DNA of 64,000 nt from Winogradskyella wichelsiae (GCF_013403925.1 NZ_JABFDJ010000005.1:62001-126000); one strand, 5' to 3'. Shown: positions 53,684 through 63,955, counted from the first letter of the stretch. Numbers and translations: made by a program. The notes: a model not told the origin generated them from the letters alone.

Positions 53684-54895
53684 ATGCGACTACACAGAAA
53701 TTTATGCTTTGCAGTAATTGACGGATTACACCTTGTTTTTAATGAAGGTGAATATGCTGACAAAGTAATACAACAATTACTAAAACGCGATAAACGTTGG
53801 GGAAGCAGAGACAGAGGTTTTGTTGCCGAAACTGTTTACACTATTGTACGTTACCAAAGACTGTATGCAGAAATTGGAGATGTAAAAGCCCCTTATGACA
53901 GAGATAACCTTTGGCGAATTTTTGCAGTTTGGGCAACTCTAAAAGGTATTAAACTACCAGATTGGAAATATTTTGCTGACACACCAAGTCGAAAAATTAA
54001 AGGACGTTTTGATGAATTGTCTAAAATTAGAAAATACAGAGAATCTATTCCAGATTGGATTGATGAATTGGGTGTTTCTGAATTAGGTGAAGCTGAGTGG
54101 ACTAAAGAAATCGCTAAGCAAAATGAACAAGCCGAAGTTATTCTTAGAGTTAATACTCTAAAAACGAATAAAACAGATTTACAACTTAAGTTAGAATCTG
54201 AGAGTATTGAAACTGATTTTTTACCAGATCACCCTTCAGCTATTAAATTAAAAGAGCGTGCCAACGTTTTTGTAACTGAAGCTTTTAAAGACGGATGGTT
54301 TGAGGTACAAGATGCTTCTTCGCAACTTGTTGCTGATTATTTAGACGTTAAGCCAGGTATGAAGGTGGTAGATGTTTGCGCTGGTGCAGGCGGAAAAACA
54401 TTGCATTTGGCGTCACTTATGGAAAATAAAGGCCAACTGATAGCTATGGATATTTACGAAAGTAAATTGAGAAAACTAAAAGTTAGAGCACGTAGAAATG
54501 GAGTTCATAATATTGAAATGAAAGTCATTGACTCTACTAAGCCAATAAAGAAATTACATGGCAAAGCAGATCGCTTATTAATTGATGCTCCCTGTTCTGG
54601 TTTAGGTGTTCTAAGAAGAAACCCTGATGCTAAATGGAAATTACAGCCAGAGTTTATTGAAAACATAAAGAAAATCCAAGCAGAAGTTTTAGAGCAATAT
54701 TCTAAAATGGTTAAATCTGGGGGGAAAATGGTTTATGCTACATGTTCTGTTTTACCATCTGAAAACCAAAAGCAAGTTGATAAATTTTTAAACTCTGAAG
54801 CAGGTAAAGATTTCACTTTTGTAAAGGACAAAAAAGTCTTAGCTTATAAATCTGGATATGACGGATTTTACATGGCGCTTTTAGAAAGAAAATAA
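53684..54895 (+). CDS. RsmB-type rRNA m5C methyltransferase
   Basis: Methylates cytosine in rRNA. N-terminal NusB-like helices (VIQQLLKRDKRWGSRDRGFVAETVYTIVRYQRLYAEI), then a SAM-binding Rossmann domain with VVDVCAGAGGKTLHLASLM (about residues 229-247). Two Cys of the RsmB/NOL1 family are both present, in DAPCSGLGVLRRNPD and YATCSVLPSENQ. Length 403 residues. Divergent from the sigma gene with 222 bp between. Confidence 0.92.
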   Translation: MRLHRNLCFAVIDGLHLVFNEGEYADKVIQQLLKRDKRWGSRDRGFVAETVYTIVRYQRLYAEIGDVKAPYDRDNLWRIFAVWATLKGIKLPDWKYFADTPSRKIKGRFDELSKIRKYRESIPDWIDELGVSELGEAEWTKEIAKQNEQAEVILRVNTLKTNKTDLQLKLESESIETDFLPDHPSAIKLKERANVFVTEAFKDGWFEVQDASSQLVADYLDVKPGMKVVDVCAGAGGKTLHLASLMENKGQLIAMDIYESKLRKLKVRARRNGVHNIEMKVIDSTKPIKKLHGKADRLLIDAPCSGLGVLRRNPDAKWKLQPEFIENIKKIQAEVLEQYSKMVKSGGKMVYATCSVLPSENQKQVDKFLNSEAGKDFTFVKDKKVLAYKSGYDGFYMALLERK

Positions 54896-54924
54896 TTACC
54901 CCTTCCATTTAAACATTATTAAAG

Positions 54925-56751
54925 ATGAAGAAAAACTACTTACTGATTATTACTTTTTTTGTAACCTTTATTGGTTTTGCTCAAATTCCTTCAAATTACT
55001 ACGATAGTGCAAATGGCCTAACTGGTTTTGCGTTAAAAACGCAATTAAAGGATATTACGTCTAATGGTCATACAGCAAGAACATACAATCAACTTTATGA
55101 TGGAGACGGTGTTTCTGGTTCTGATGGATATGTAGATACCCATTCTGACATTGATGTTGTTGGTGGTACTAATTATGAAAATGATGGTACAGTTTTAGAT
55201 TTTTATTCTGAAAATCCAACAGGTACAGATTCATATAATTTTACTCATAATGTTGATTCTGGTGGTAACCAAAATTCAGAAGGAGATTGTTATAATAGAG
55301 AACATTTAATTCCTCAGTCTTCTTTTAATAGTAATTACCCAATGCAAAGTGACATTCACCACGTTATCCCAACAGATTGTCGTGTTAATAATTACAGAGG
55401 ATCATATCCGTTTGGTAATGTAGGCTCTGTAAACCTTACTTCTGATAACGGCTCCAAAAGAGGTACAAGTTCAATGTCTGGTTATACAGGTATTGTATTT
55501 GAACCTATTGATGAGTTTAAAGGAGACATTGCAAGAGCAATTCTTTATTTTGCTACCCGCTATGAAGATACTGTTGATGGCTACACAAGTTTTAATATGT
55601 TTAACGGAACAGAAAACCAAGCTTTAGAAGATTGGGCTGTTACTGTATTATTAGATTGGCATTACAACGTAGATCCTGTTGATCAGAGAGAGCGCGAAAG
55701 AAATAATGCTGCTTATAATTTTCAAGGTAATGCAAACCCATTTGTAGATCACCCTGAATATGCAAACATGATTTGGAATCCTACACCTGATGAAGAGTCG
55801 CCTACAAATCCAACTAATCTTGTAGCTTCTAACCCTACGGATAATAGTATTACTTTATCATGGACAGCTTCAACAGATAATGTTGCTGTGTCATCTTACG
55901 ATGTTTATATGGATGGGGTTTTTAGTTTTAACACAAGTAATACTACAGCAAATGCTACCTTACTAATTTCTGACACTAATTATTGCTTTACAGTAAAGGC
56001 TAAAGATGCTGCAGGAAATACGTCTGCTTTTAGTAATCAAGATTGTGAAACAACAACAAATACGGGAAACGTTCCAGGTACAATTTGTTTAACAGAAACT
56101 TTCGAAAACTTGGATACTTCTATTGGTTCTTATTCAGATATAATCTGGACAGGTGATCAAGGAGGAACTTGGAGTGCTACAGATGCTAGAACAGATCAAA
56201 CTATTAATTCTTCAAGTGCTATTACAGTAAGAGATGGAATGTTAACTCTTCCTGCAACTGCAAATGGAATAGGATCTTTAACGGTAACCACCAAACGCGT
56301 ATTTTCTGGATCGGACGGAACTTTTAATCTAAACGTTAACGGAAATCTTGTAGGAACCATTGCTTACACGGACACAGAACAAACAATAACTATTTCAAAC
56401 ATAAATGTAGAAAATAATGTTTCAATTATTATTGATAGTAACAGTGATGATGATAACAGAGTTATATTTGACGACTTATCTTATACATGTTATTCTACAT
56501 TAAATGTTAAAGATTTTAATATACAAACAGTTAAACTTCACCCCAACCCAATACAAAGTGATTTAACTGTAGCTTTAAAATCTAATATTGACACTAACAT
56601 TGAAATTTATAATATTCTAGGAAAACGTGTATTTAAAAATACAATTTCTAAAACGAGTACTTTAAATCTTCAAAATTTAAAAACAGGTATTTATATTGCA
56701 AAAATTACACAGGGTAATTCAACAATTACAAAAAAACTTATAAAACAATAA
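54925..56751 (+). CDS. Secreted endonuclease I with fibronectin III and T9SS sorting domains
   Basis: A 608-residue exported nuclease. Sec signal to about FIGFAQ (residue 20). The endonuclease I fold has NREHLIPQSSF (His, about residue 129), SDIHHVIPTDCRVNNYRGSYPFG and EFKGDIARAILYFATRY. A fibronectin type III domain starts near residue 295 (SPTNPTNLVASNPTDNSITLSWTAS), a carbohydrate-binding-like beta domain follows and a T9SS type A sorting domain ends the protein (LHPNPIQSDLTVALKS ... LIKQ). Likely degrades extracellular nucleic acid. Confidence 0.92.
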   Translation: MKKNYLLIITFFVTFIGFAQIPSNYYDSANGLTGFALKTQLKDITSNGHTARTYNQLYDGDGVSGSDGYVDTHSDIDVVGGTNYENDGTVLDFYSENPTGTDSYNFTHNVDSGGNQNSEGDCYNREHLIPQSSFNSNYPMQSDIHHVIPTDCRVNNYRGSYPFGNVGSVNLTSDNGSKRGTSSMSGYTGIVFEPIDEFKGDIARAILYFATRYEDTVDGYTSFNMFNGTENQALEDWAVTVLLDWHYNVDPVDQRERERNNAAYNFQGNANPFVDHPEYANMIWNPTPDEESPTNPTNLVASNPTDNSITLSWTASTDNVAVSSYDVYMDGVFSFNTSNTTANATLLISDTNYCFTVKAKDAAGNTSAFSNQDCETTTNTGNVPGTICLTETFENLDTSIGSYSDIIWTGDQGGTWSATDARTDQTINSSSAITVRDGMLTLPATANGIGSLTVTTKRVFSGSDGTFNLNVNGNLVGTIAYTDTEQTITISNINVENNVSIIIDSNSDDDNRVIFDDLSYTCYSTLNVKDFNIQTVKLHPNPIQSDLTVALKSNIDTNIEIYNILGKRVFKNTISKTSTLNLQNLKTGIYIAKITQGNSTITKKLIKQ

Positions 56752-56771
56752 ATTCATTAATTTCAATATAT

Positions 56772-56801
56772 AAAAAACAGCTTTTTAAGCTGTTTTTTTT
56801 T
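56772..56801 (+). terminator. Terminator of the first endonuclease gene
   Basis: Stem AAAACAGCTT / AAGCTGTTTT, 3-nt loop, then a T tract. Confidence 0.8.
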
Positions 56802-56834
56802 GTTTAAAATGGAATAAATTTATCTCAAGCTGTT

Positions 56835-56851
56835 AAAAAAAAAAAAAAAAA
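56835..56851. repeat. Homopolymer tract of 17 A
   Basis: Uninterrupted A17 just upstream of the second endonuclease promoter region. Confidence 0.9.
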
Positions 56852-56868
56852 TCATTTGCAAAAAAAAT

Positions 56869-56876
56869 TACCTTTG
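56869..56876 (+). promoter_or_regulatory. -7 promoter element (TACCTTTG) for the second endonuclease
   Basis: Exact TAnnTTTG, 18 bp after the A17 tract, so a change in tract length would shift upstream promoter spacing. Confidence 0.5.
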
Positions 56877-56951
56877 CAGTAGACACGGTATGTCAACTTA
56901 TAAATCCCTATTAAAGGAATATTGCATCTCACTATTAAAAAAATAAAATTA

Positions 56952-58040
56952 ATGAAACACCTTTACACTCTATTTTTAGTATTTACAACCTCAGTTGCGT
57001 TTGCTCAACTAGCTCCGCCTGCAGAGTTAGAGCCCTATTATAGCAACGTCGACTTCACCTCTACTGGCATTAGTTTAAAAAATGATTTAATTGATCTTAC
57101 TACAGATAAGCACATTAATTTTTTAAGTTACAGTGATGTTTGGGAAGCTTCAAAAATTACAGATTTAGATGCGGACAATTCAAATAATATTATATTACTT
57201 TATGGTTACAGTGATACTGATAACAATGTAACTACAGATCGTACCAGAGCAAAAAATGCAAACGGAGGAGGAGTTGGAGATTGGAATAGAGAACACGTTT
57301 ATCCTAAATCTCGAGGAAATCCTAATTTAGGAACATCTGGTCCTGGCTCTGACGCCCAAATGTTAAGACCAAGTGACGTACAAAGAAATGGACAACGCGG
57401 AAACCTTGTCTTTGCGAATAAAAGTACAGGACAATTTTTAAACGGTGAATCGGGATCTACTAACGGAGGTTGGTATCCTGGTGACGAATGGAAGGGGGAT
57501 TGCGCCAGAATTATAATGTACATGTATTTACACTACGGAGAACGCTGCCTACCTTCTAATGTTGGTATAGGAAGTAACACTTCTACACCAGACGATATGA
57601 TTGATTTATTCTTACAATGGAATGCTGAAGACCCTGTTGTTGAAGGCGGATTAGAAGATGTAAGAAATGCCTATCATGCCAATACAAGCAATGAATATGC
57701 GCAAGGCAATAGAAACCCTTTTATTGACAATCCATATTTAGCGACTGCAATTTGGGGTGGACCTGACGCTCAAAACAGATGGGAAAACCTATCGATTGAA
57801 GATGTTAGTCAAAACACAATTAAAATGTATCCTAACCCTGTAAACGGAAATGAAGTTACTATTCTATCAAATAAAGATATTATCGCTGAAGTTTATGATA
57901 TTTTAGGAAAAAAGGTAAAAGTTCAAAGCATATCATCCAATCAATCAAAATTAAATATTTCAGGATTATCACAAGGAGTCTATCTTGTAAAATTAAATTC
58001 TGAAAATGGAACCGAAACGAAACGGTTGATAAAACAATAA
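56952..58040 (+). CDS. Secreted endonuclease I with T9SS sorting domain
   Basis: A 362-residue paralogue of the preceding nuclease without the fibronectin domain. ATG at 56952 gives the signal MKHLYTLFLVFTTSVAFAQ; ten earlier codons in frame do not. Nuclease motifs: GDWNREHVYPKSRGNPNLG (about residues 123-141), SDAQMLRPSDVQRNGQRGNLVF and WKGDCARIIMYMYLHYGERC. The C-terminal T9SS domain is KMYPNPVNGNEVTILS ... RLIKQ. Paired nucleases suggest DNA scavenging for phosphate or nucleosides. Confidence 0.92.
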   Translation: MKHLYTLFLVFTTSVAFAQLAPPAELEPYYSNVDFTSTGISLKNDLIDLTTDKHINFLSYSDVWEASKITDLDADNSNNIILLYGYSDTDNNVTTDRTRAKNANGGGVGDWNREHVYPKSRGNPNLGTSGPGSDAQMLRPSDVQRNGQRGNLVFANKSTGQFLNGESGSTNGGWYPGDEWKGDCARIIMYMYLHYGERCLPSNVGIGSNTSTPDDMIDLFLQWNAEDPVVEGGLEDVRNAYHANTSNEYAQGNRNPFIDNPYLATAIWGGPDAQNRWENLSIEDVSQNTIKMYPNPVNGNEVTILSNKDIIAEVYDILGKKVKVQSISSNQSKLNISGLSQGVYLVKLNSENGTETKRLIKQ

Positions 58041-58056
58041 TAACTATTCTATTTTA

Positions 58057-58087
58057 TAAAAAAGCGACTTAATGAGTCGCTTTTTTT
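58057..58087 (+). terminator. Terminator of the second endonuclease gene
   Basis: Stem AAAAAGCGACT / AGTCGCTTTTT with a 5-nt loop, T tract following. Confidence 0.78.
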
Positions 58088-58159
58088 ATGTTTAAAACAT
58101 CGTGAATAACTCTCTTCTTTTCAATAGAATATTATAAGTTAAATCACGTATAAAAAAAG

Positions 58160-58167
58160 TAAATTTG
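58160..58167 (+). promoter_or_regulatory. -7 promoter element for purL (TAAATTTG)
   Basis: Exact TAnnTTTG, 35 bp before the ATG. Confidence 0.55.
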
Positions 58168-58202
58168 CATTTTACTAAACACAACTCAAATACCAGACAT
58201 AA

Positions 58203-61200
58203 ATGATTCATTTCTTCGGGAACCAAAACAGTAAAGTTTTTGCTGTTCAAGCAACAAAAGAATTATCAACAGAAACCATATCTAAACTGACATGGTTATT
58301 TGGTGATCAATCGAAAATAGAACAAGCATCACTCGATGCTTTTTTTGTTGGACCTAGAGCTGCAATGATTACACCTTGGAGTACAAATGCTGTAGAAATC
58401 ACTCAAAACATGGGGATTTCAGACATCATAAGAATTGAAGAATTCACTTCAGTTGTTGAAGATTACAAGGATTACGATCCTATGATTTCTGAAAAATATC
58501 AGAGTTTGAATCAAGATATTTTTAAAATTGACATTCAACCTGAAGCCATTTTAAATATTGAAGATATTGCTGCTTACAACCAACAAGAAGGGTTATCGCT
58601 TAGTGATGAAGAAGTAGAATACCTTGAAAGTGTTGCTAAAAAAATAGATCGACCATTAACCGATTCTGAAGTCTTCGGATTTTCTCAAGTAAATTCAGAA
58701 CACTGTCGTCATAAAATATTCAACGGAACTTTTGTTATTGATGGAGAAGAAATGCCAACTTCATTATTTAAATTAATAAAAGAAACATCTAAACAATTTC
58801 CAAACGATATTGTTTCGGCATATAAAGATAATGTTGCTTTTATAAAAGGCCCTAAGGTGGAACAATTTGCACCTAAAACTGCAGATAAGCCAGATTTTTA
58901 TGAAACTAAAGATTATGAATCTGTAATTTCATTAAAAGCAGAAACACACAATTTCCCAACAACTGTAGAGCCTTTTAACGGAGCTGCAACAGGCTCTGGT
59001 GGAGAAATTAGAGATAGACTTGCTGGCGGAAAAGGTTCTTTACCTTTAGCAGGAACGGCTGTTTACATGACTTCTTACTCGCGTTTAGAAGAAAACAGAC
59101 ATTGGGAGAATAAATTTGAAGCGAGAGAGTGGTTGTATCAAACACCAATGGATATTTTAATAAAAGCATCTAATGGAGCATCTGATTTTGGAAACAAATT
59201 TGGACAACCATTAATTACAGGTTCTGTACTAACTTTTGAACATCAAGAAAATTCTTCAGTAAGTGATTCTCCAGCAAGAAAATTAGGATACGATAAAGTG
59301 ATTATGCAAGCGGGTGGTATTGGCTACGGAAAAGCAGATCAGGCTATAAAAGATGTTCCTAAAAAAGGAGATAAAATTGTAATTTTAGGTGGTGACAACT
59401 ACAGAATTGGTATGGGAGGCGCAGCTGTTTCTTCTGCTGATACTGGTGAATTTGCATCAGGAATTGAATTAAATGCAGTACAACGTTCTAACCCTGAAAT
59501 GCAAAAACGTGCTGCAAATGCGGTTCGTGGTATGGTAGAAAGTGAAGAAAACTTTATTGTTTCTATTCACGATCACGGAGCTGGTGGACACCTTAACTGT
59601 TTATCTGAACTTGTTGAAGATACAGGTGGAAAAATTGATTTAGACAAACTTCCTATTGGTGATCCTACCCTATCGGCTAAAGAAATTATTGGTAATGAAT
59701 CTCAAGAACGTATGGGATTAGTTATTGGTGAAAAACATTTAGAAATCTTACATAAAATAGCAGACAGAGAACGCTCGCCCATTTATGATGTTGGTGAAGT
59801 TACCGAAAATGACCGCTTTACTTTTGAATCTAATTCTACTGGCGAAAAACCTATGGATTTAGCTTTAGAAGACATGTTTGGCTCGTCTCCTAAAACAATA
59901 ATGACAGATAAAACTGTTATTAGAAAATATAAAAACCCACGCTACAAAACAAAGAACTTAGAAATCTATCTAAAGCAAGTTTTACAACTTGAAGCTGTTG
60001 CGTGTAAAGATTGGTTAACAAATAAAGTAGACCGTTGTGTTGGTGGTAAAGTTGCCAAGCAACAATGTGTTGGTCCATTACAAATTCCGTTAAATAACGT
60101 TGGTGTAATGGCTTTAGATTATAATGGTAAAGAAGGTGTTGCAACATCTATTGGGCACGCGCCTATTTCTGCATTAATTAATCCAGAAGCAGGAAGTAGA
60201 AATGCTATAACAGAATCTTTAACCAACCTAATATGGGCACCTTTAAAAGATAATTTACATTCTGTTTCTTTATCTGCAAACTGGATGTGGCCTTGTAAAA
60301 ATGAAGGTGAAGATGCACGTTTATATAAAGCTGTAAAAGCGGTTTCAGAATTTTCTATTGGTTTAGGAATTAATATCCCTACAGGAAAAGATTCTTTATC
60401 TATGAAACAGAAATATACAGATGGAGATGTAATTTCTCCAGGAACTGTTATTATTTCTGCTGCAGGAAACTGTAATGAAATCACTAAAATTGTAGAACCT
60501 GTTTTACAAATTGATGGTGGAAATATTTACTACATCAATGTTTCTCAAGATGATTTTAAATTAGGAGGAAGTTCTTTTAACCAAGCATTAAATGCTATTG
60601 GAAATGAAACTCCTGATGTTACAAATGCTGCTTTTGTAAAAAACACATTTAATACCATTCAAGATTTAATTAAAGCAGATAAGATTAAAGCAGGACACGA
60701 TGTGGCTTCTGGAGGTTTAATTACAACCTTATTAGAAATGTGTTTTGCAGATGTTAATTTAGGTGCAGATTTAAATATTACATCTTTAAATGAAGAAGAT
60801 TCTATTAAAGTTTTATTCTCAGAAAATTCAGGAATTGTTTTTCAAGCAGATGCATCTGTAGAAACTATTTTATCAAAAAATAATATTGAATTTTTTCATA
60901 TAGGTGAAGCTAATACTTCAGGAATTGTAAAGATTAAAAATAACGAAGATGACTTCTCTTTTAATGTTACAGAACTAAGAGATGTTTGGTTTAAAACGTC
61001 TTTCTTATTAGACCAAAAACAAACGGCTAATAATTTAGCTCAAGATCGTTTTGACAACTATAAGAATCAAGCGTTAGATTTTAAATTTCCATCTCATTTT
61101 ACAGGAAAATTAAAAGATGTGCTTACTACAGATAATTCGCGTCCTAAAGCGGCTATCTTAAGAGAAAAAGGATCTAACTCTGAACGTGAAATGGCAAATG

Positions 61201-61892
61201 CTATGTATTTAGCAGGTTTTGACGTTAAAGATGTTCATATGACCGATTTAATTTCTGGTCGTGAAACATTAGAAGATATTCAGTTTTTAGGAGCTGTTGG
61301 TGGTTTTAGTAACTCGGATGTTTTAGGTTCTGCTAAAGGTTGGGCTGGAGCGATTAAATATAATGATAAGGCCAACAAAGTAATCAATGATTTCTTTAAA
61401 AGAGAAGACACACTTTCTGTCGGAATCTGCAATGGAGCACAACTTTGGATGGAACTCGATTTAGTAAACCCAGAGCATGAGACTCATGGTAAACTGACTT
61501 ATAATGATTCTCATAAGCACGAAAGTGGATTTACATCTGTAGAAATTCAGAAAAATAACTCTGTAATGCTTTCTACTTTAGAAGGTGCTACTTTAGGAGT
61601 TTGGATTTCTCATGGCGAAGGAAAATTTAGTCTTCCTTATTCTGAAGACAAATATAATATTGTAGCTAAATATGGTTATGCAGAGTATCCTGCAAATCCA
61701 AATGGATCTGATTTTAACACCGCAATGCTTTGTGATAAAACAGGAAGACATTTAGCAACTATGCCACATATTGAACGTTCAATTTTTCAATGGAACTGGG
61801 CCAATTACCCACAAGATAGAAAAGATGAAGTTTCACCTTGGTTAGAAGCTTTTGTTAATGCTAAAAAATGGATTGAAGGTTCTAAAGACTAA
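58203..61892 (+). CDS. purL: Phosphoribosylformylglycinamidine synthase, single-chain
   Basis: Converts FGAR to FGAM using glutamine and ATP in purine synthesis. Large single-chain form of 1,229 residues (E. coli 1,295). The N-terminal region holds VNSEHCRHKIFNGTF. The synthase core has LKAETHNFPTTVEPFNGAATGSGGEIRD (about residue 247). The C-terminal glutaminase has the nucleophile Cys in SVGICNGAQLWMEL (about 1080) and the His in TMPHIERSIFQWNW. The HK gene follows after 20-35 bp. Confidence 0.96.
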   Translation: MIHFFGNQNSKVFAVQATKELSTETISKLTWLFGDQSKIEQASLDAFFVGPRAAMITPWSTNAVEITQNMGISDIIRIEEFTSVVEDYKDYDPMISEKYQSLNQDIFKIDIQPEAILNIEDIAAYNQQEGLSLSDEEVEYLESVAKKIDRPLTDSEVFGFSQVNSEHCRHKIFNGTFVIDGEEMPTSLFKLIKETSKQFPNDIVSAYKDNVAFIKGPKVEQFAPKTADKPDFYETKDYESVISLKAETHNFPTTVEPFNGAATGSGGEIRDRLAGGKGSLPLAGTAVYMTSYSRLEENRHWENKFEAREWLYQTPMDILIKASNGASDFGNKFGQPLITGSVLTFEHQENSSVSDSPARKLGYDKVIMQAGGIGYGKADQAIKDVPKKGDKIVILGGDNYRIGMGGAAVSSADTGEFASGIELNAVQRSNPEMQKRAANAVRGMVESEENFIVSIHDHGAGGHLNCLSELVEDTGGKIDLDKLPIGDPTLSAKEIIGNESQERMGLVIGEKHLEILHKIADRERSPIYDVGEVTENDRFTFESNSTGEKPMDLALEDMFGSSPKTIMTDKTVIRKYKNPRYKTKNLEIYLKQVLQLEAVACKDWLTNKVDRCVGGKVAKQQCVGPLQIPLNNVGVMALDYNGKEGVATSIGHAPISALINPEAGSRNAITESLTNLIWAPLKDNLHSVSLSANWMWPCKNEGEDARLYKAVKAVSEFSIGLGINIPTGKDSLSMKQKYTDGDVISPGTVIISAAGNCNEITKIVEPVLQIDGGNIYYINVSQDDFKLGGSSFNQALNAIGNETPDVTNAAFVKNTFNTIQDLIKADKIKAGHDVASGGLITTLLEMCFADVNLGADLNITSLNEEDSIKVLFSENSGIVFQADASVETILSKNNIEFFHIGEANTSGIVKIKNNEDDFSFNVTELRDVWFKTSFLLDQKQTANNLAQDRFDNYKNQALDFKFPSHFTGKLKDVLTTDNSRPKAAILREKGSNSEREMANAMYLAGFDVKDVHMTDLISGRETLEDIQFLGAVGGFSNSDVLGSAKGWAGAIKYNDKANKVINDFFKREDTLSVGICNGAQLWMELDLVNPEHETHGKLTYNDSHKHESGFTSVEIQKNNSVMLSTLEGATLGVWISHGEGKFSLPYSEDKYNIVAKYGYAEYPANPNGSDFNTAMLCDKTGRHLATMPHIERSIFQWNWANYPQDRKDEVSPWLEAFVNAKKWIEGSKD

Positions 61893-61927
61893 ATTTTCAC
61901 TAATTTAGGTTTTTGAAAATAACATCA

Positions 61928-63952
61928 ATGAAAACTATTTGTATAGCATTTTTTCTATTAACTTACTCCATTACTTATGCGCAAGACACAACGCCTCAAC
62001 ATAAAGTTGAGGCGTTAAAATCGCTTATAAAAATCGAAAAAAACGACGGTAAAAAACTAAAATTACTAGATCGTGTAACCGATTTTCTTATTGATTACCC
62101 TAAATTAGGTTATGACTCAATTTCTAGAGTCACTATAGATTATGCTATACAATTAGATTCGTTTAATATAGCCTCTCGGAATATTCAAAATCGTATAAAT
62201 TATTATAATAACACCTTAGGAAAACCTGAAGAAGGCATCGTTATTTTCAACACTTATTTTAAGACCCTTAAGGATCACATTACAGATAGAAACATTGCCG
62301 GTTTTTATATTGATACAGGAGATTGTTATTACAATCAAAGACAACTGGATACAGCCATATCTTACTATAACAAAGCCAAAAAATTTGCTATAAAGGCAGG
62401 TAACGACCGCGTAAAAGCTTTCGCTATTTTACGTCATGGTTATGCTTATTTTGATCAAGGTAATTTCACAAAAGCTTCTCTTAATACTCAAGAAGCTTCA
62501 GAAATTTTCATAAAAATTGAAGACACTTTAAATATTATTGCATCAAAAAATTCTTTAGCTATTATATATAGTTCTAATGATTTTTTTGACGAAGCAGAAC
62601 AAGAACGTCTTGAAACTATTGCATTAGCTAAAGCATTTAAAAGCTATGCTCAACTTACTTCCATATACTTAAATGCAGCTGCAGATAAACAAAAACAAAA
62701 TTTAAAAAAAGAAGAAATAATATATATACAGAAAGCAGAAAAAGAAAATAAAAAATCGAATTATTTCGATTATTTCCATCCTATAATCTTACAAGCTTTT
62801 GTTATTGCTTATGCAGAAAACGACAGTATTAATAAAGCTAAATTCTATTATAAAGCCTTAAAAGAAGATAAAAGAAATACCGAAGGTATTTATGAAAGTA
62901 AATATTACAGGGCATCTGCACATTTAGCGTTTGCTGAAAAAGACTTTCCAAATGCATTAAAATGGGGCACAAAATATCTTGATCTTGTTAGAGGCCTAGA
63001 CCATATTCCAAATATAGAAATGGGGGAAGCTTTTTTAGCTAAAGTCTATCAAAAACTAAATCAATATGATTTAGCTTATATACATTTAACAGCCTCAAAA
63101 AAAATTGAAGACTCTATTAAGTCATCACAAAAAAATAAAGCGTTAAGCTATTACCAAACACTTTACGAAACCAATAAGCGCGATCAGAAAATAGAGAATC
63201 AAAAAACAGAGATAGAGCTTTTAGATATAGAAAATAAACATAAAGCAGAACTGTTATGGGGAAGTATTATCCTTTTAATAGCCCTCTTTTCAATTATTTA
63301 TTTGTGGCGTTCACGAAAGTATTCACGAAAAAATGTTCAACTTCAAAAAACTTTTGCTCAAGATTTAATACATAGCGTTGAAGCAGAACGTAAACGCATC
63401 TCTAGTGAACTACATGATAGTGTTGGTCAAAGCTTACTACTCATTAAAAATAAAATTTTTCTAGAAAACGAAAATAATAACGATACCTCTTTAGTAGATG
63501 GAGCTATTGATGAAGTTAGAACTATATCCCAACAGTTACATCCTTTTCAATTTGAAAAACTAGGCTTAATCAAATCAGTAAAAAACACGATAGTAAACTT
63601 CCAGAAAAATTCGGATATTTTCTATTCAGAAGATATAGACATTGAAACTTTAAATATACCGAAAGACAATGAAATTTTTATTTATAGAATGCTACAAGAA
63701 TGCTTAAATAATGTTGAAAAACATTCAGATGCAAAAGCTTGTGCTATAAGTGTAGAGGATTTAAAAGATGCGGTTTTATTCCAAATAAAGGATAATGGCA
63801 TTGGTTTTGATCTCACCGAAAATACTGAATTACTTAATAGTTTAGGTATGAAAACCATAAAAGAGCGTGCAAAACTTATTGGCGCACAATTGAGTATTGA
63901 TTCTATTAAAGGAAAAGGAACCACAATTCAAATAAAAGTTCAGAAAAAATAA
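61928..63952 (+). CDS. TPR-containing sensor histidine kinase (HisKA_3 type)
   Basis: A 674-residue kinase. ATG at 61928 gives the signal MKTICIAFFLLTYSITYAQ. Periplasmic TPR-like repeats span about residues 95-415 (GDCYYNQRQLDTAISYYNKAKKFA). A coiled linker and one TM helix follow (LLWGSIILLIALFSIIYLW, about 440-458). The phospho-acceptor His is in EAERKRISSELHDSVGQSLLL. HATPase motifs: ECLNNVEKHSDA, DNGIGFD and GKGTTIQIKV. It pairs with the NarL-type regulator that starts 3 bp later. The signal is unknown. Confidence 0.93.
   Translation: MKTICIAFFLLTYSITYAQDTTPQHKVEALKSLIKIEKNDGKKLKLLDRVTDFLIDYPKLGYDSISRVTIDYAIQLDSFNIASRNIQNRINYYNNTLGKPEEGIVIFNTYFKTLKDHITDRNIAGFYIDTGDCYYNQRQLDTAISYYNKAKKFAIKAGNDRVKAFAILRHGYAYFDQGNFTKASLNTQEASEIFIKIEDTLNIIASKNSLAIIYSSNDFFDEAEQERLETIALAKAFKSYAQLTSIYLNAAADKQKQNLKKEEIIYIQKAEKENKKSNYFDYFHPIILQAFVIAYAENDSINKAKFYYKALKEDKRNTEGIYESKYYRASAHLAFAEKDFPNALKWGTKYLDLVRGLDHIPNIEMGEAFLAKVYQKLNQYDLAYIHLTASKKIEDSIKSSQKNKALSYYQTLYETNKRDQKIENQKTEIELLDIENKHKAELLWGSIILLIALFSIIYLWRSRKYSRKNVQLQKTFAQDLIHSVEAERKRISSELHDSVGQSLLLIKNKIFLENENNNDTSLVDGAIDEVRTISQQLHPFQFEKLGLIKSVKNTIVNFQKNSDIFYSEDIDIETLNIPKDNEIFIYRMLQECLNNVEKHSDAKACAISVEDLKDAVLFQIKDNGIGFDLTENTELLNSLGMKTIKERAKLIGAQLSIDSIKGKGTTIQIKVQKK
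61990..62016 (+). other. Perfect hairpin inside the histidine-kinase coding region
   Basis: Arms AACGCCTCAAC and GTTGAGGCGTT with a 5-nt loop, 62 nt after the start codon, at the mature N terminus coding part. Probably mRNA structure; a chance repeat is possible. Confidence 0.6.
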
Positions 63953-63955
63953 GCT

